Source: HGM11368 sp051883415
GTDB taxonomy: Bacteria; Bacillota; Clostridia; Christensenellales; UBA3700
Reading direction: 5' to 3'
Assembly (NCBI GenBank): GCA_051883415.1
Contig: JBJETR010000030.1
Coordinates: forward strand, 1 to 47,457
DNA: 47,457 nt
Shown: in pieces, positions 15,814 through 22,194 of the stretch
How the letters are laid out: every line of letters begins with the position of its first letter
How positions within the stretch are numbered: position 1 is the first letter of the stretch
The notes under the pieces: generated by a model
What the model was told of the DNA's origin: nothing
The model's input: the letters and a program-made list of their open reading frames with translations, nothing else
Databases searched by the model: none
Program-made: the position numbers and the translations under genes

Positions 15814-15938
15814 TTTGACGGCATATCTGCTTCGTAATACATTGTCGAGCGGAGATTTTGCTCAGTCACGTACGTCCAAGTACGCTCCTATCGCAAAAAC
15901 TCCGCTCTTCGCGTCTTACTCGCACCTATGCCGTCAAA
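15814..15938. repeat. Type A palindromic element, copy 3 (after kdgK stop)
   Basis: 125 bp starting one base after the kdgK stop. Perfect 12-bp ends TTTGACGGCATA / TATGCCGTCAAA enclose a second, nested pair GAGCGGAG-ATTTTGC / GCAAAAA-CTCCGCTC. A central GTACG...GTACG pair sits in the middle. The element can fold end to end into a long interrupted hairpin. It is about 95% identical by eye to 17924-18049. Confidence 0.9.
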
Positions 15939-15991
15939 GATACCTCGTGATGCTTTGTCGAACCTGCGTTTTTGTTCGGTTACGTACGCTC

Positions 15992-16193
15992 AAGTACGCG
16001 CCTTCACAAAAGCCTCGTTCTCCTCGCCTGACTTGTAATTTCAGCGTTTAGCGAGTTTATATTACTTGGTACTTGTAATTACGCACCTATGCCGTCAAAA
16101 TAAAAGTACGCGCCCTCACAAAAGCCTCGTTCTCCTCGCCTGACTTGTAATTTCAGCGTTTAGCGAGTTTATAGTACTTGGTACTTGTAATTA
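15992..16193. repeat. Tandem 90-bp duplication (period 112)
   Basis: 15992-16081 is repeated at 16104-16193 with about two mismatches. Each unit contains CACAAAAGCCTCGTTCTCC and CTTGGTACTTGTAATTA. The 22-bp spacer includes a type A end (CACCTATGCCGTCAAAA). It looks like an internal expansion of a degenerate type A element. No gene is visible from 15813 to 16689. Confidence 0.85.
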
Positions 16194-16271
16194 GTCTTTG
16201 TCTTACTCGCATCTACGCACCCAAAGGAAAAGGAGAAACTCGCATTTACACAAAGGAGGCTTCAAGCGGAT

Positions 16272-16494
16272 GAGATTCCCACGGCTTGCAAGCAAGCCTC
16301 TGAATGACAAGGTAGGGCAACCCTTCCACCGCTACTGCGGTTTTCTTACGACATAGGTGCGAGTTAGACAAGGAGAGCGAGGATTGGGCGACAGGAGCAT
16401 ACTTATTGTATGTGACTAAGCACAACCGCAAGTTCGACACAGTATAACGACGCAAATATGACGTAAGACCACCTTCCCGAACACAAAGGACGGC
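16272..16494. repeat. 223-bp direct repeat, left copy flanking dinB
   Basis: Matches 18283-18505 at a constant offset of 2011 with about two visible mismatches. It contains a type B part (GATTCCCACGGCTTGCAAGC, ACCGC-TACT-GCGGT) and a complete type A element at 16345-16467. That element's ends are CTTACGACATA / TATGACGTAAG. The two copies lie in the same orientation on either side of dinB. Confidence 0.92.
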
Positions 16495-16620
16495 TTTTTA
16501 TATGGACGAGATTCCCACGGCTTGCAAGCAAGCCTCTGAATGACAAAAACAATCCCTCCGTCTCGGCAAAGCCGAGCCACATCCCTTTACACAAAGGAGG
16601 TTTCAAAAGGAAGAGATTGC
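16495..16620. repeat. Type B repeat modules upstream of dinB
   Basis: GACGAGATTCCCACGGCTTGC recurs here again. It is followed by CAATCCCTC, a hairpin CTCGGC-AAA-GCCGAG (16562-16576) and CCCTTTACACAAAGGAGG. The hairpin is the counterpart of GTCCGC-AAA-GCGGAC at 2196-2210. Confidence 0.75.
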
Positions 16621-16629
16621 GACAAATAT

Positions 16630-16683
16630 TTACTCATCAATTGTAAACATTTGTTTGTAATTGGTGAGTAATTGTGTTATACT
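16630..16683 (+). promoter_or_regulatory. dinB promoter overlapped by a 20-bp inverted repeat
   Basis: TTGTAA (16655-16660), a 17-bp spacer and TATACT (16678-16683) form the promoter. Arms 16630-16649 (starting TTACTCATCAATTG) and 16652-16671 (ending AATTGGTGAGTAA) pair at 17 of 20 positions and cover the -35 box. This suggests an operator for a repressor; it does not resemble the Clostridium/Bacillus LexA box (GAAC-N4-GTTC). The start codon lies 7 nt after the -10, with no Shine-Dalgarno sequence. Confidence 0.65.
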
Positions 16684-16689
16684 ACCATT

Positions 16690-17919
16690 ATGGACAAGGT
16701 GATTTTGCATTGTGACGCCAACAATTTTTATGCGAGTGTGGCGTGCATGTTGGACAAAAGTTTAGAGGGTAAGTGCGTGGCGGTGGCGGGAGATCCCACC
16801 AAGAGGCACGGTATTATTTTGGCTAAAAACCAAAGAGCCAAGGAGATGGGCGTCAAGACGGGCGACGTGATTTGGGAGGCGCAAAAAAAGTGTCCCGACC
16901 TCGTGTTGGTTGCTCCACGCTACGATATGTACGTCAAATATTCCGATATCTTGTTCGACATATACACGCAGTACACCGATAGGGTGGAACCCTTTGGTAT
17001 AGACGAGTGTTGGTTGGACGTGACGCATTCGCTCAAACTGTTTGGCAGTGGAGAAGAGATTGCCGACACCTTGAGAGAGAGGGTAAAGAGGGAAGTAGGG
17101 ATAACTATCTCGGTGGGGGTGTCCTTTAACAAGATTTTTGCCAAGCTCGGCTCGGATATGAAAAAGCCCGACGCTACCACCGTCATCAGTAGAGAAAACT
17201 ACCGCCAAAAGACGTGGAATTTGCCTGTAGGCGATATGCTGATGATAGGTCGCAAGACTTGCGCTAAGCTGGAGTTGATGGGAGTAAAAACGATAGGCGA
17301 CCTTGCTAAGACCAACGTTGAGGTGCTGAAAAGGAAGTTTGGCATCAACGGCGAAAAAATGTACCAAAACGCCAACGGAATAGGCGACGATGAGGTAAGA
17401 CTGTATTATCAACCGCATATCCCTAAGAGCATAAGCAACGGCACGACTATGCCCAAGGACGTGACGGAGATGAGCGAGATAAACGCCGTGCTCACCGCAT
17501 TGAGCGAAATGGTGGCGATAAGAATGCGTAGATATGACTTCGAGGCTAGTGGCGTGGGGGTGGCGATAAGATACAACGACTTTAGCGGGATTTCGCAACA
17601 AGCAAGGCTGGTGGTGCCCACCGCCAACGCAGGCGTAATTAGGGACAATGCCGTGAAGTTGCTCAATCAAGTCAGACGACTAGACAAGCCTATCAGGGGA
17701 CTATACGTCTTTGCGTGGGACCTTAGCACCGACAAAGAGAGACAAGCAACCCTTTGGAACGACTGTGAGCAAGGTGAGAAGAAGAGTAGGCTGGATAGAA
17801 GTATAGACTGCCTAAGAAGTAAGTACGGCTACAACGTGGTGCAGTCGGCAAGAGTGCTCGAACACCCGTATCTTTGCGGGCAGTTGGAGGATAGTGATTT
17901 TAGACCATTTAAGAAATAA
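16690..17919 (+). CDS. dinB: DNA polymerase IV (Y-family, DinB)
   Basis: 409 residues from ATG 16690; an upstream in-frame start at 16672 would lie within the promoter. Catalytic acidic residues are Asp9 in HCDANNFYASV and Asp105-Glu106 in GIDECWLDV, with Phe13 as the likely steric-gate residue. GVSFNKIFAKLGSDMKKPD marks the palm/thumb boundary, and the C-terminal ~120 residues form the little-finger domain. It performs translesion synthesis. No C-terminal beta-clamp motif of the usual QLxLF kind is obvious. The gene is alone and lacks a ribosome binding site. It is flanked by near-identical 223-bp direct repeats and followed 4 nt after its stop by a type A palindrome. Confidence 0.95.
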   Translation: MDKVILHCDANNFYASVACMLDKSLEGKCVAVAGDPTKRHGIILAKNQRAKEMGVKTGDVIWEAQKKCPDLVLVAPRYDMYVKYSDILFDIYTQYTDRVEPFGIDECWLDVTHSLKLFGSGEEIADTLRERVKREVGITISVGVSFNKIFAKLGSDMKKPDATTVISRENYRQKTWNLPVGDMLMIGRKTCAKLELMGVKTIGDLAKTNVEVLKRKFGINGEKMYQNANGIGDDEVRLYYQPHIPKSISNGTTMPKDVTEMSEINAVLTALSEMVAIRMRRYDFEASGVGVAIRYNDFSGISQQARLVVPTANAGVIRDNAVKLLNQVRRLDKPIRGLYVFAWDLSTDKERQATLWNDCEQGEKKSRLDRSIDCLRSKYGYNVVQSARVLEHPYLCGQLEDSDFRPFKK

Positions 17920-17923
17920 CGCT

Positions 17924-18049
17924 TTTGACGGCATATCTGCTTCGTAATACTTTGTCGAGCGGAGATTTTTGCTCAGTCACGTACGCCCAAGTACGCTCCT
18001 GTCGCAAAAACTCCGCTCTTCGCGTCTTACTCGCACCTATGCCGTCAAA
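17924..18049. repeat. Type A palindromic element, copy 4 (after dinB stop)
   Basis: 126 bp, close twin of 15814-15938, with ends TTTGACGGCATA / TATGCCGTCAAA. Nested arms GAGCGGAG-ATTTTTGC and GCAAAAA-CTCCGCTC pair almost fully. It carries one extra T relative to copy 3, which shifts any reading frame and argues against a coding role. Confidence 0.9.
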
Positions 18050-18172
18050 ACTATTCTAACAAACTTTACTTTTGGGCAACTTTTCTTGCTCACGTAAGCT
18101 TTAGTACGCTCGCTTCGATAAAGTCGCCTTTTTCCTTGTCTTGCTCGCATCTCCACCGCGAGAGAATAGTTT
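18048..18172. repeat. Diverged type A-like element with different ends
   Basis: AAACTATTCT at 18048-18057 is complementary to AGAATAGTTT at 18163-18172. Between them are CACGTAAGCTTTAGTACGCTC, CTTCGATAAAGTCGCC and TCGCATCTCCACCG, which match the interior of copy 1 (1530-1585). The end sequence differs from all other copies but still pairs. It abuts copy 4 directly. Confidence 0.6.
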
Positions 18173-18218
18173 GGTTAGACAGATTTAGTCGTACTATCAA
18201 AGGATAAGATTGAATTTG

Positions 18219-18282
18219 ACAACCCTTCCACCACCTATGGTGGTCCCCCTTCCCTTGCACAGGGACGGCTTTTTATATGGAC
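18219..18282. repeat. Type B repeat fragment
   Basis: ACAACCCTTCC is followed by a hairpin ACCACC-TAT-GGTGGT, the CCCCCTTCCCTTGCACAGGG block and GGACGGC. The hairpin occupies the place of ACCGC-TACT-GCGGT in the other copies, with both arms changed. No gene is visible between 17920 and 18933. Confidence 0.75.
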
Positions 18283-18505
18283 GAGATTCCCACGGCTTGC
18301 AAGCAAGCCTCTGAATGACAAGGTAGTGCAACCCTTCCACCGCTACTGCGGTTTTCTTACGACATAGGTGCGAGTTAGACAAGGAGAGCGAGGATTGGGC
18401 GACAGGAGCATACTTATTGTATGTGACTAAGCACAACCGCAAGTTCGACACAGTATAACGACGCAAATATGCCGTAAGACCACCTTCCCGAACACAAAGG
18501 ACGGC
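18283..18505. repeat. 223-bp direct repeat, right copy flanking dinB
   Basis: Right-hand partner of 16272-16494, in the same orientation. It includes the type A element 18356-18478 with ends CTTACGACATA / TATGCCGTAAG. One right-arm base differs from the left copy (C for A). Confidence 0.92.
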
Positions 18506-18687
18506 GGGCAATCCCTCACCCGGCAAAGTCGGGAATCCCTTTTACACAAAGGAGGCTTCAAGCGGATGAGATTCCTACGGCTTGCAAGCAAGCCTCTGAA
18601 TGACAAAAACAATCCTTCACCCGGCAAAGTTGGGAATCCCCCTTTACACAAAGGAGGCACAAAATGATAGAGATTGCCACGTTTCAC
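18506..18687. repeat. Type B modules with CCCGGC-AAA hairpins
   Basis: Two consecutive modules each have CAATCC(C/T)TCACCCGGCAAAG. Stems CCCGGC / GTCGGG (18519-18533) and CCCGGC / GTTGGG (from 18610) flank the same AAA loop, pairing through G-T wobbles. Each is followed by TTTACACAAAGGAGGC. Confidence 0.7.
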
Positions 18688-18807
18688 TCGCAATGACACA
18701 ACACAAGAGATTGCCACAGTATACTGCGTATACTTCGCAATGACATAAAGAAGTTGGGGTTGTCACGTTTTACTTTGATAACGCAAAATGTACACAGCAC
18801 AATGACA
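18688..18807. repeat. 120-bp direct repeat, left copy flanking the XRE/BspA locus
   Basis: Matches 21991-22110 at offset 3303 with a handful of mismatches. It starts TCGCAATGACACAACACAAG and includes a palindromic AGTATACTGCGTATACT segment and AACGCAAAATGTACACAG. Confidence 0.85.
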
Positions 18808-18849
18808 AAGCATTATCGCAATGAATAAACGTTAGGCTATGCTGAAAGA

Positions 18850-18879
18850 CAAAAAACTCGATACGTATCGAGTTTTTTG
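18850..18879 (-). terminator. Terminator downstream of the XRE gene
   Basis: A perfect palindrome: AAAAAACTCGATAC / GTATCGAGTTTTTT. It reads as a T-tailed hairpin on either strand, 55 nt beyond the stop of the minus-strand XRE gene. The core TCGATACGTATCGA also appears in variant form at 28593, 32200 and 38335. Confidence 0.85.
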
Positions 18880-18933
18880 CTATTGATTATGTGATTTTGG
18901 ATAAATATTATTTTGAATAAAGTTGAAGGAAAA

Positions 18934-19146
18934 CTATTCTTTTCTGCCGATGAGATAGTCTATATCTTCGTCAAAAAAATCGGCAATTTTGCATAGGTTG
19001 GTGAGGGTGATTTCTCTTTGGCAAAGCAAATATCTCGATATGGTCTGTTGCGGAATGCCGACCTTTTTGGCAAGGTCGGATACCGACATATCGCCCATCA
19101 AGATTTTAAGATTTTTCGCAAAAGCCTCAATCAAATCTTCTTTCAT
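18934..19146 (-). CDS. Small XRE/Cro-type transcriptional regulator
   Basis: 70 residues, essentially one helix-turn-helix domain. SVSDLAKKVGIPQQTISRYLLCQREITLTNLCKIADFF (region 22-59) shows the two HTH helices (LAKKVGI, then QQTISRYL) and the following helix typical of HTH_3. No sensor domain is present. It is divergent from the BspA-like lipoprotein gene. Two identical-type palindromes ACACC-N4-GGTGT lie in the 114-bp gap between them, making autoregulation and control of the neighbour likely. No Shine-Dalgarno sequence is visible: TAAAAT ends 6 nt before the ATG, so the message may be leaderless. Confidence 0.9.
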   Translation of the reverse strand: MKEDLIEAFAKNLKILMGDMSVSDLAKKVGIPQQTISRYLLCQREITLTNLCKIADFFDEDIDYLIGRKE

Positions 19147-19157
19147 ATAGTTATTTT

Positions 19158-19208
19158 ACACCAATCGGTGTATAATATTTGACATTACACCAAATGGTGT
19201 GATATATT
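19158..19208 (+). promoter_or_regulatory. Twin operators and promoter between XRE and the BspA-like gene
   Basis: ACACC-AATC-GGTGT at 19158-19171 and ACACC-AAAT-GGTGT at 19187-19200 are two palindromes 29 bp apart. The second lies exactly between -35 TTGACA (19179-19184) and -10 TATATT (19203-19208, 18-bp spacer) of the plus-strand promoter. The first overlaps the minus-strand -10-like TAAAAT. XRE binding at both sites would silence both genes. Confidence 0.75.
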
Positions 19209-19260
19209 TGAATTAAAATAATATCCAAATATGGCAGTATAAAGGATAAAGGAGAGAATT

Positions 19261-21873
19261 ATGAAAAAGAGAATACTACTCGTATTGTGCATGATAATGC
19301 TGTTGATTATGTCAACGGCTCTAGCTGTGGCGTGCTCCAACAAGGACAAAGCACCAGCAGACGACAATAGCGGAATAACTAATGATGGTGGCAACGGCGA
19401 CAACGGCGGTGACAACAGTGACACCTCGGGCATTGTCGACGTGTCAAAATTTCTTACTTACGAACTCAATGAAGACGGCAATAGCTATGCAGTGACGGGA
19501 TTGACAAATGAAGGATATAGATTAGTTAGAATTACGGATAATGGTGAAAATTTGAGAAAAACAGTTAGAGGTAAACTGATAATACCATCTCAATATCAAG
19601 GAAAGCCTGTGACGAGCATCGCCTCGGTAACTGATGAGAGGAATGTGTTTGCCTATTGTACAGGCTTAGTAGAGGTGGTAATCCCCGATAGCGTAACAAG
19701 TATAGGATTTAGTGCATTCTCGCTTTGCAGTAGCCTGACAAGTATAACTATACCAGCAAGTGTAAATAGTATAGAAGATAATGCGTTCTATATTTGTTAT
19801 AGTTTAAGAGAAGTATATAATAAATCTTCTCTTAATGTAGTTGCAGGAAGTAGAGATAATGGTTGGGTAGGAGCTTGGGCAAAAAACGTATATACACAAG
19901 TAGGTGAAAGTAAATTAAGCACCTACATGGACGACTATATTATTTATTCGGAAGGCGAAGAAAAACTATTGGTCAAATATATTGGCAATGAATCCAACGT
20001 AGTCTTACCTAATGAAATTACGGGAATAGATTCAATGTGTTTTTTTTATGAAAATAATATAAGTAGCATTACTGTTCCTAACAGCGTGACTAATATAGGA
20101 TTTGCAGCATTCACTAGCTTTTTAAGCCTGACAAGTATAATTATACCTAACAGTGTGACGAGTATAGGAAATGATGCATTCGAATATTGCAGTAGCCTAA
20201 CAAGTATAACCATACCTGACAGTGTGAAGAGTATAGGAGATTGGGCTTTCTTTAGATGCAGTGCTCTGACAAGCATAACCATACCTGACAGTGTGACGAG
20301 TATAGGAAATAGTGCATTCTCTGGTTGCAGTAGCCTCACAAGTATAACCATACCTGACGGCGTGACGAGTATAGGAAGTAGTACATTCAATGGTTGCAGA
20401 AGCTTGACAAGCATAACTATACCTGACGGTGTGAATAGTATAGGAGATAATGCATTCAATGATTGTTGTAGTCTAATAGAAGTATACAATAAGTCTTCTC
20501 TCGATATAGTAGCAGGAAGTAATGATTATGGCAAAGTAGCTTATTATGCTAAAAACATATATACCGAGGAAGGCGGAAGTAGACTCAGTACCGACGCCAA
20601 TGATTATATTATTTATACTGACGGAGTAGATAAAATATTGGTAAAATATAACGGCAATGGTACTCAACTGACCTTGCCAAACGGTATTACTGAAATAAAC
20701 CAATATGCATTCTATAATTGCAGAAGCTTGACAAGCGTAACTATACCTAACAGTGTGACGAGTATAGGAAGTAGTGCATTCAATGGTTGCAGAAGTTTGA
20801 CAAGCATAACTATACCTGACGGTGTGAATAGTATAGGAGATAATGCATTCAATGGTTGCTGTAGTCTAATAGAGGTATACAATAAGTCTTCCCTTGATAT
20901 ATTAGCAGGCAATTGGAACCATGGTTTCGTAGCATATTTTGCTAAAAACGTCTATACTGAGGATGGTGGAAGTAAATTAAGCACCGACGCCAATGACTAC
21001 GTTATTTATACTGACGGAGCAGATAAAATATTGGTAAAATATATAGGCAAAGATACCGATTTGACCTTGCCAAGCGGTATTACGAAGATATATAATCATG
21101 CATTCGAAGATTGCGATAGCCTAACAAGCATAACCATACCTAACGGTGTGACGAGTATTGGAGATGATGCATTCGATAATTGCAGTAGCCTAACAAGCAT
21201 AACCATACCAGACAGCGTGACGAGTATAGGAGGAGGGGCATTCAGCGGTACGGCTTGGTTCAATGAACAGCTAGACGGCTTAGTCTATGCAGGTAAGGTA
21301 GCGTATGAATATAAAGGGACAATGCATAGCAATACGTCGATAGTTATCAAAGAAGGTACTTTGGGTATAGCAGATTATGCATTCGATAATTGCAGTAGTC
21401 TAACGAGCATAACTATACCTGACAGTGTGACGAGTATAGGAGATAGAGCTTTCTTTAGATGCAGTGCTCTGACAAGTATAATTATACCTAACAGTGTGGC
21501 GAGTATAGGAAATGGTGCATTCGAATATTGCACTAGTCTAACGAGTATAACGTTTGAAGAAAATTGTCAACTCGCGAGTATAGGAAATTACATATTCTCT
21601 AGATGCAGTGCTCTGACAAGCATAACCATACCTAACGGTGTGACGAGCATAGGAAAAGATGCATTTTCTGAATGCAGTAGCCTAACAAGCATAACCATAC
21701 CTAACAGTGTGAAGAGTATAGGAGATTGGGCATTCGAAGATTGCAGCAGCCTAACCGAGATCAACTATCAAGGCACGGTACGAGATTGGTATTTTATCAA
21801 CAAAGGTATTTCTTGGGATTACGCTACGGGAAATTATACAATATATTTTACCGATGACAATATAAGCAATTAA
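19261..21873 (+). CDS. BspA-like leucine-rich-repeat (LRR_5) lipoprotein
   Basis: 870 residues. The signal peptide ends in a lipobox-like LAVAC with Cys at ~25, followed by an Asn/Asp/Gly-rich linker (to ~58), so it should be a lipid-anchored surface protein. Most of the rest is 23-residue LRR_5 units of the form LTSITIPDSVTSIGNSAF, interrupted three times by an EVYNKSSL-led insert of ~70 residues (starting ~182, ~405 and ~538). The C-terminal cap contains INYQGTVRDW and GNYTIYFTDD, usual for Treponema/Clostridia BspA proteins. Such proteins can mediate adhesion; the ligand is unknown. DNA of the repeats is nearly identical in places, favouring recombination. AAAGGAG precedes the start. Expression is probably controlled by the divergent XRE protein. 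Confidence 0.93.
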   Translation: MKKRILLVLCMIMLLIMSTALAVACSNKDKAPADDNSGITNDGGNGDNGGDNSDTSGIVDVSKFLTYELNEDGNSYAVTGLTNEGYRLVRITDNGENLRKTVRGKLIIPSQYQGKPVTSIASVTDERNVFAYCTGLVEVVIPDSVTSIGFSAFSLCSSLTSITIPASVNSIEDNAFYICYSLREVYNKSSLNVVAGSRDNGWVGAWAKNVYTQVGESKLSTYMDDYIIYSEGEEKLLVKYIGNESNVVLPNEITGIDSMCFFYENNISSITVPNSVTNIGFAAFTSFLSLTSIIIPNSVTSIGNDAFEYCSSLTSITIPDSVKSIGDWAFFRCSALTSITIPDSVTSIGNSAFSGCSSLTSITIPDGVTSIGSSTFNGCRSLTSITIPDGVNSIGDNAFNDCCSLIEVYNKSSLDIVAGSNDYGKVAYYAKNIYTEEGGSRLSTDANDYIIYTDGVDKILVKYNGNGTQLTLPNGITEINQYAFYNCRSLTSVTIPNSVTSIGSSAFNGCRSLTSITIPDGVNSIGDNAFNGCCSLIEVYNKSSLDILAGNWNHGFVAYFAKNVYTEDGGSKLSTDANDYVIYTDGADKILVKYIGKDTDLTLPSGITKIYNHAFEDCDSLTSITIPNGVTSIGDDAFDNCSSLTSITIPDSVTSIGGGAFSGTAWFNEQLDGLVYAGKVAYEYKGTMHSNTSIVIKEGTLGIADYAFDNCSSLTSITIPDSVTSIGDRAFFRCSALTSIIIPNSVASIGNGAFEYCTSLTSITFEENCQLASIGNYIFSRCSALTSITIPNGVTSIGKDAFSECSSLTSITIPNSVKSIGDWAFEDCSSLTEINYQGTVRDWYFINKGISWDYATGNYTIYFTDDNISN

Positions 21874-21878
21874 TTTAT

Positions 21879-21909
21879 AAAGACGCACTTGATAAAAGTG
21901 TGTCTTTTT
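21879..21909 (+). terminator. Terminator after the BspA-like gene
   Basis: Stem AAAGACGCACTT / AAGTGTGTCTTT (one G-T pair) with a short loop and a T run, 5 nt after the stop. Confidence 0.85.
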
Positions 21910-21910
21910 A

Positions 21911-22110
21911 CAACCCTCCACCTATGGTGGTACCCCTTCCCTTGCACGGGGACGGCTAATAAGTGGATAGAGATTGCCACTGCTAAAGCCTCGCAATGAC
22001 ACAACACAAGAGATTGCCACAGTATACTGCGTATACTTCGCAATGACATAAATTAGTTGGGATTGCAACGTTTCACTTTGATAACGCAAAATGTACACAG
22101 CGCAATGACA
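21911..22110. repeat. Type B fragment plus right copy of the 120-bp direct repeat
   Basis: 21911-21990 contains ACAACCCTCC, hairpin CCACC-TAT-GGTGG and the pyrimidine block of type B. 21991-22110 repeats 18688-18807 in the same orientation. The XRE/BspA pair is thus bracketed by direct repeats. Confidence 0.8.
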
Positions 22111-22136
22111 TAATTATAAATTGATAATATAATAGC

Positions 22137-22178
22137 AACGAAAAACGCAAGTAAGATATTTTACTTGCGTTTTTCGTT
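22137..22178 (-). terminator. Terminator downstream of galU
   Basis: A perfect 18-bp stem AACGAAAAACGCAAGTAA / TTACTTGCGTTTTTCGTT with a 6-nt loop, 16 nt beyond the galU stop. Confidence 0.9.
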
Positions 22179-22194
22179 ATGAGTGTTGAATTTT

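Noticed and set aside
15815..16051. Stop-free frame TAYLLRNTLSS through a type A element
   Set aside because: The twin element after dinB has an extra T that breaks the frame, and the reverse-oriented copies give unrelated frames. Conservation follows the palindrome rather than codons.
15813..18933. Possible insertion sequence or transposon around dinB
   Set aside because: No transposase-like ORF and no target-site duplication could be seen; dinB is the only complete gene inside the repeats.
20046..20489. Minus-strand repetitive ORF opposite the BspA-like gene
   Set aside because: The leucine-rich repeat DNA gives a long open antisense frame automatically; no start signal or homology pattern supports it.
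1492..22110. Possible CRISPR array from the many repeats
   Set aside because: Repeats are long, irregularly spaced and palindromic, with no uniform spacers and no cas genes.
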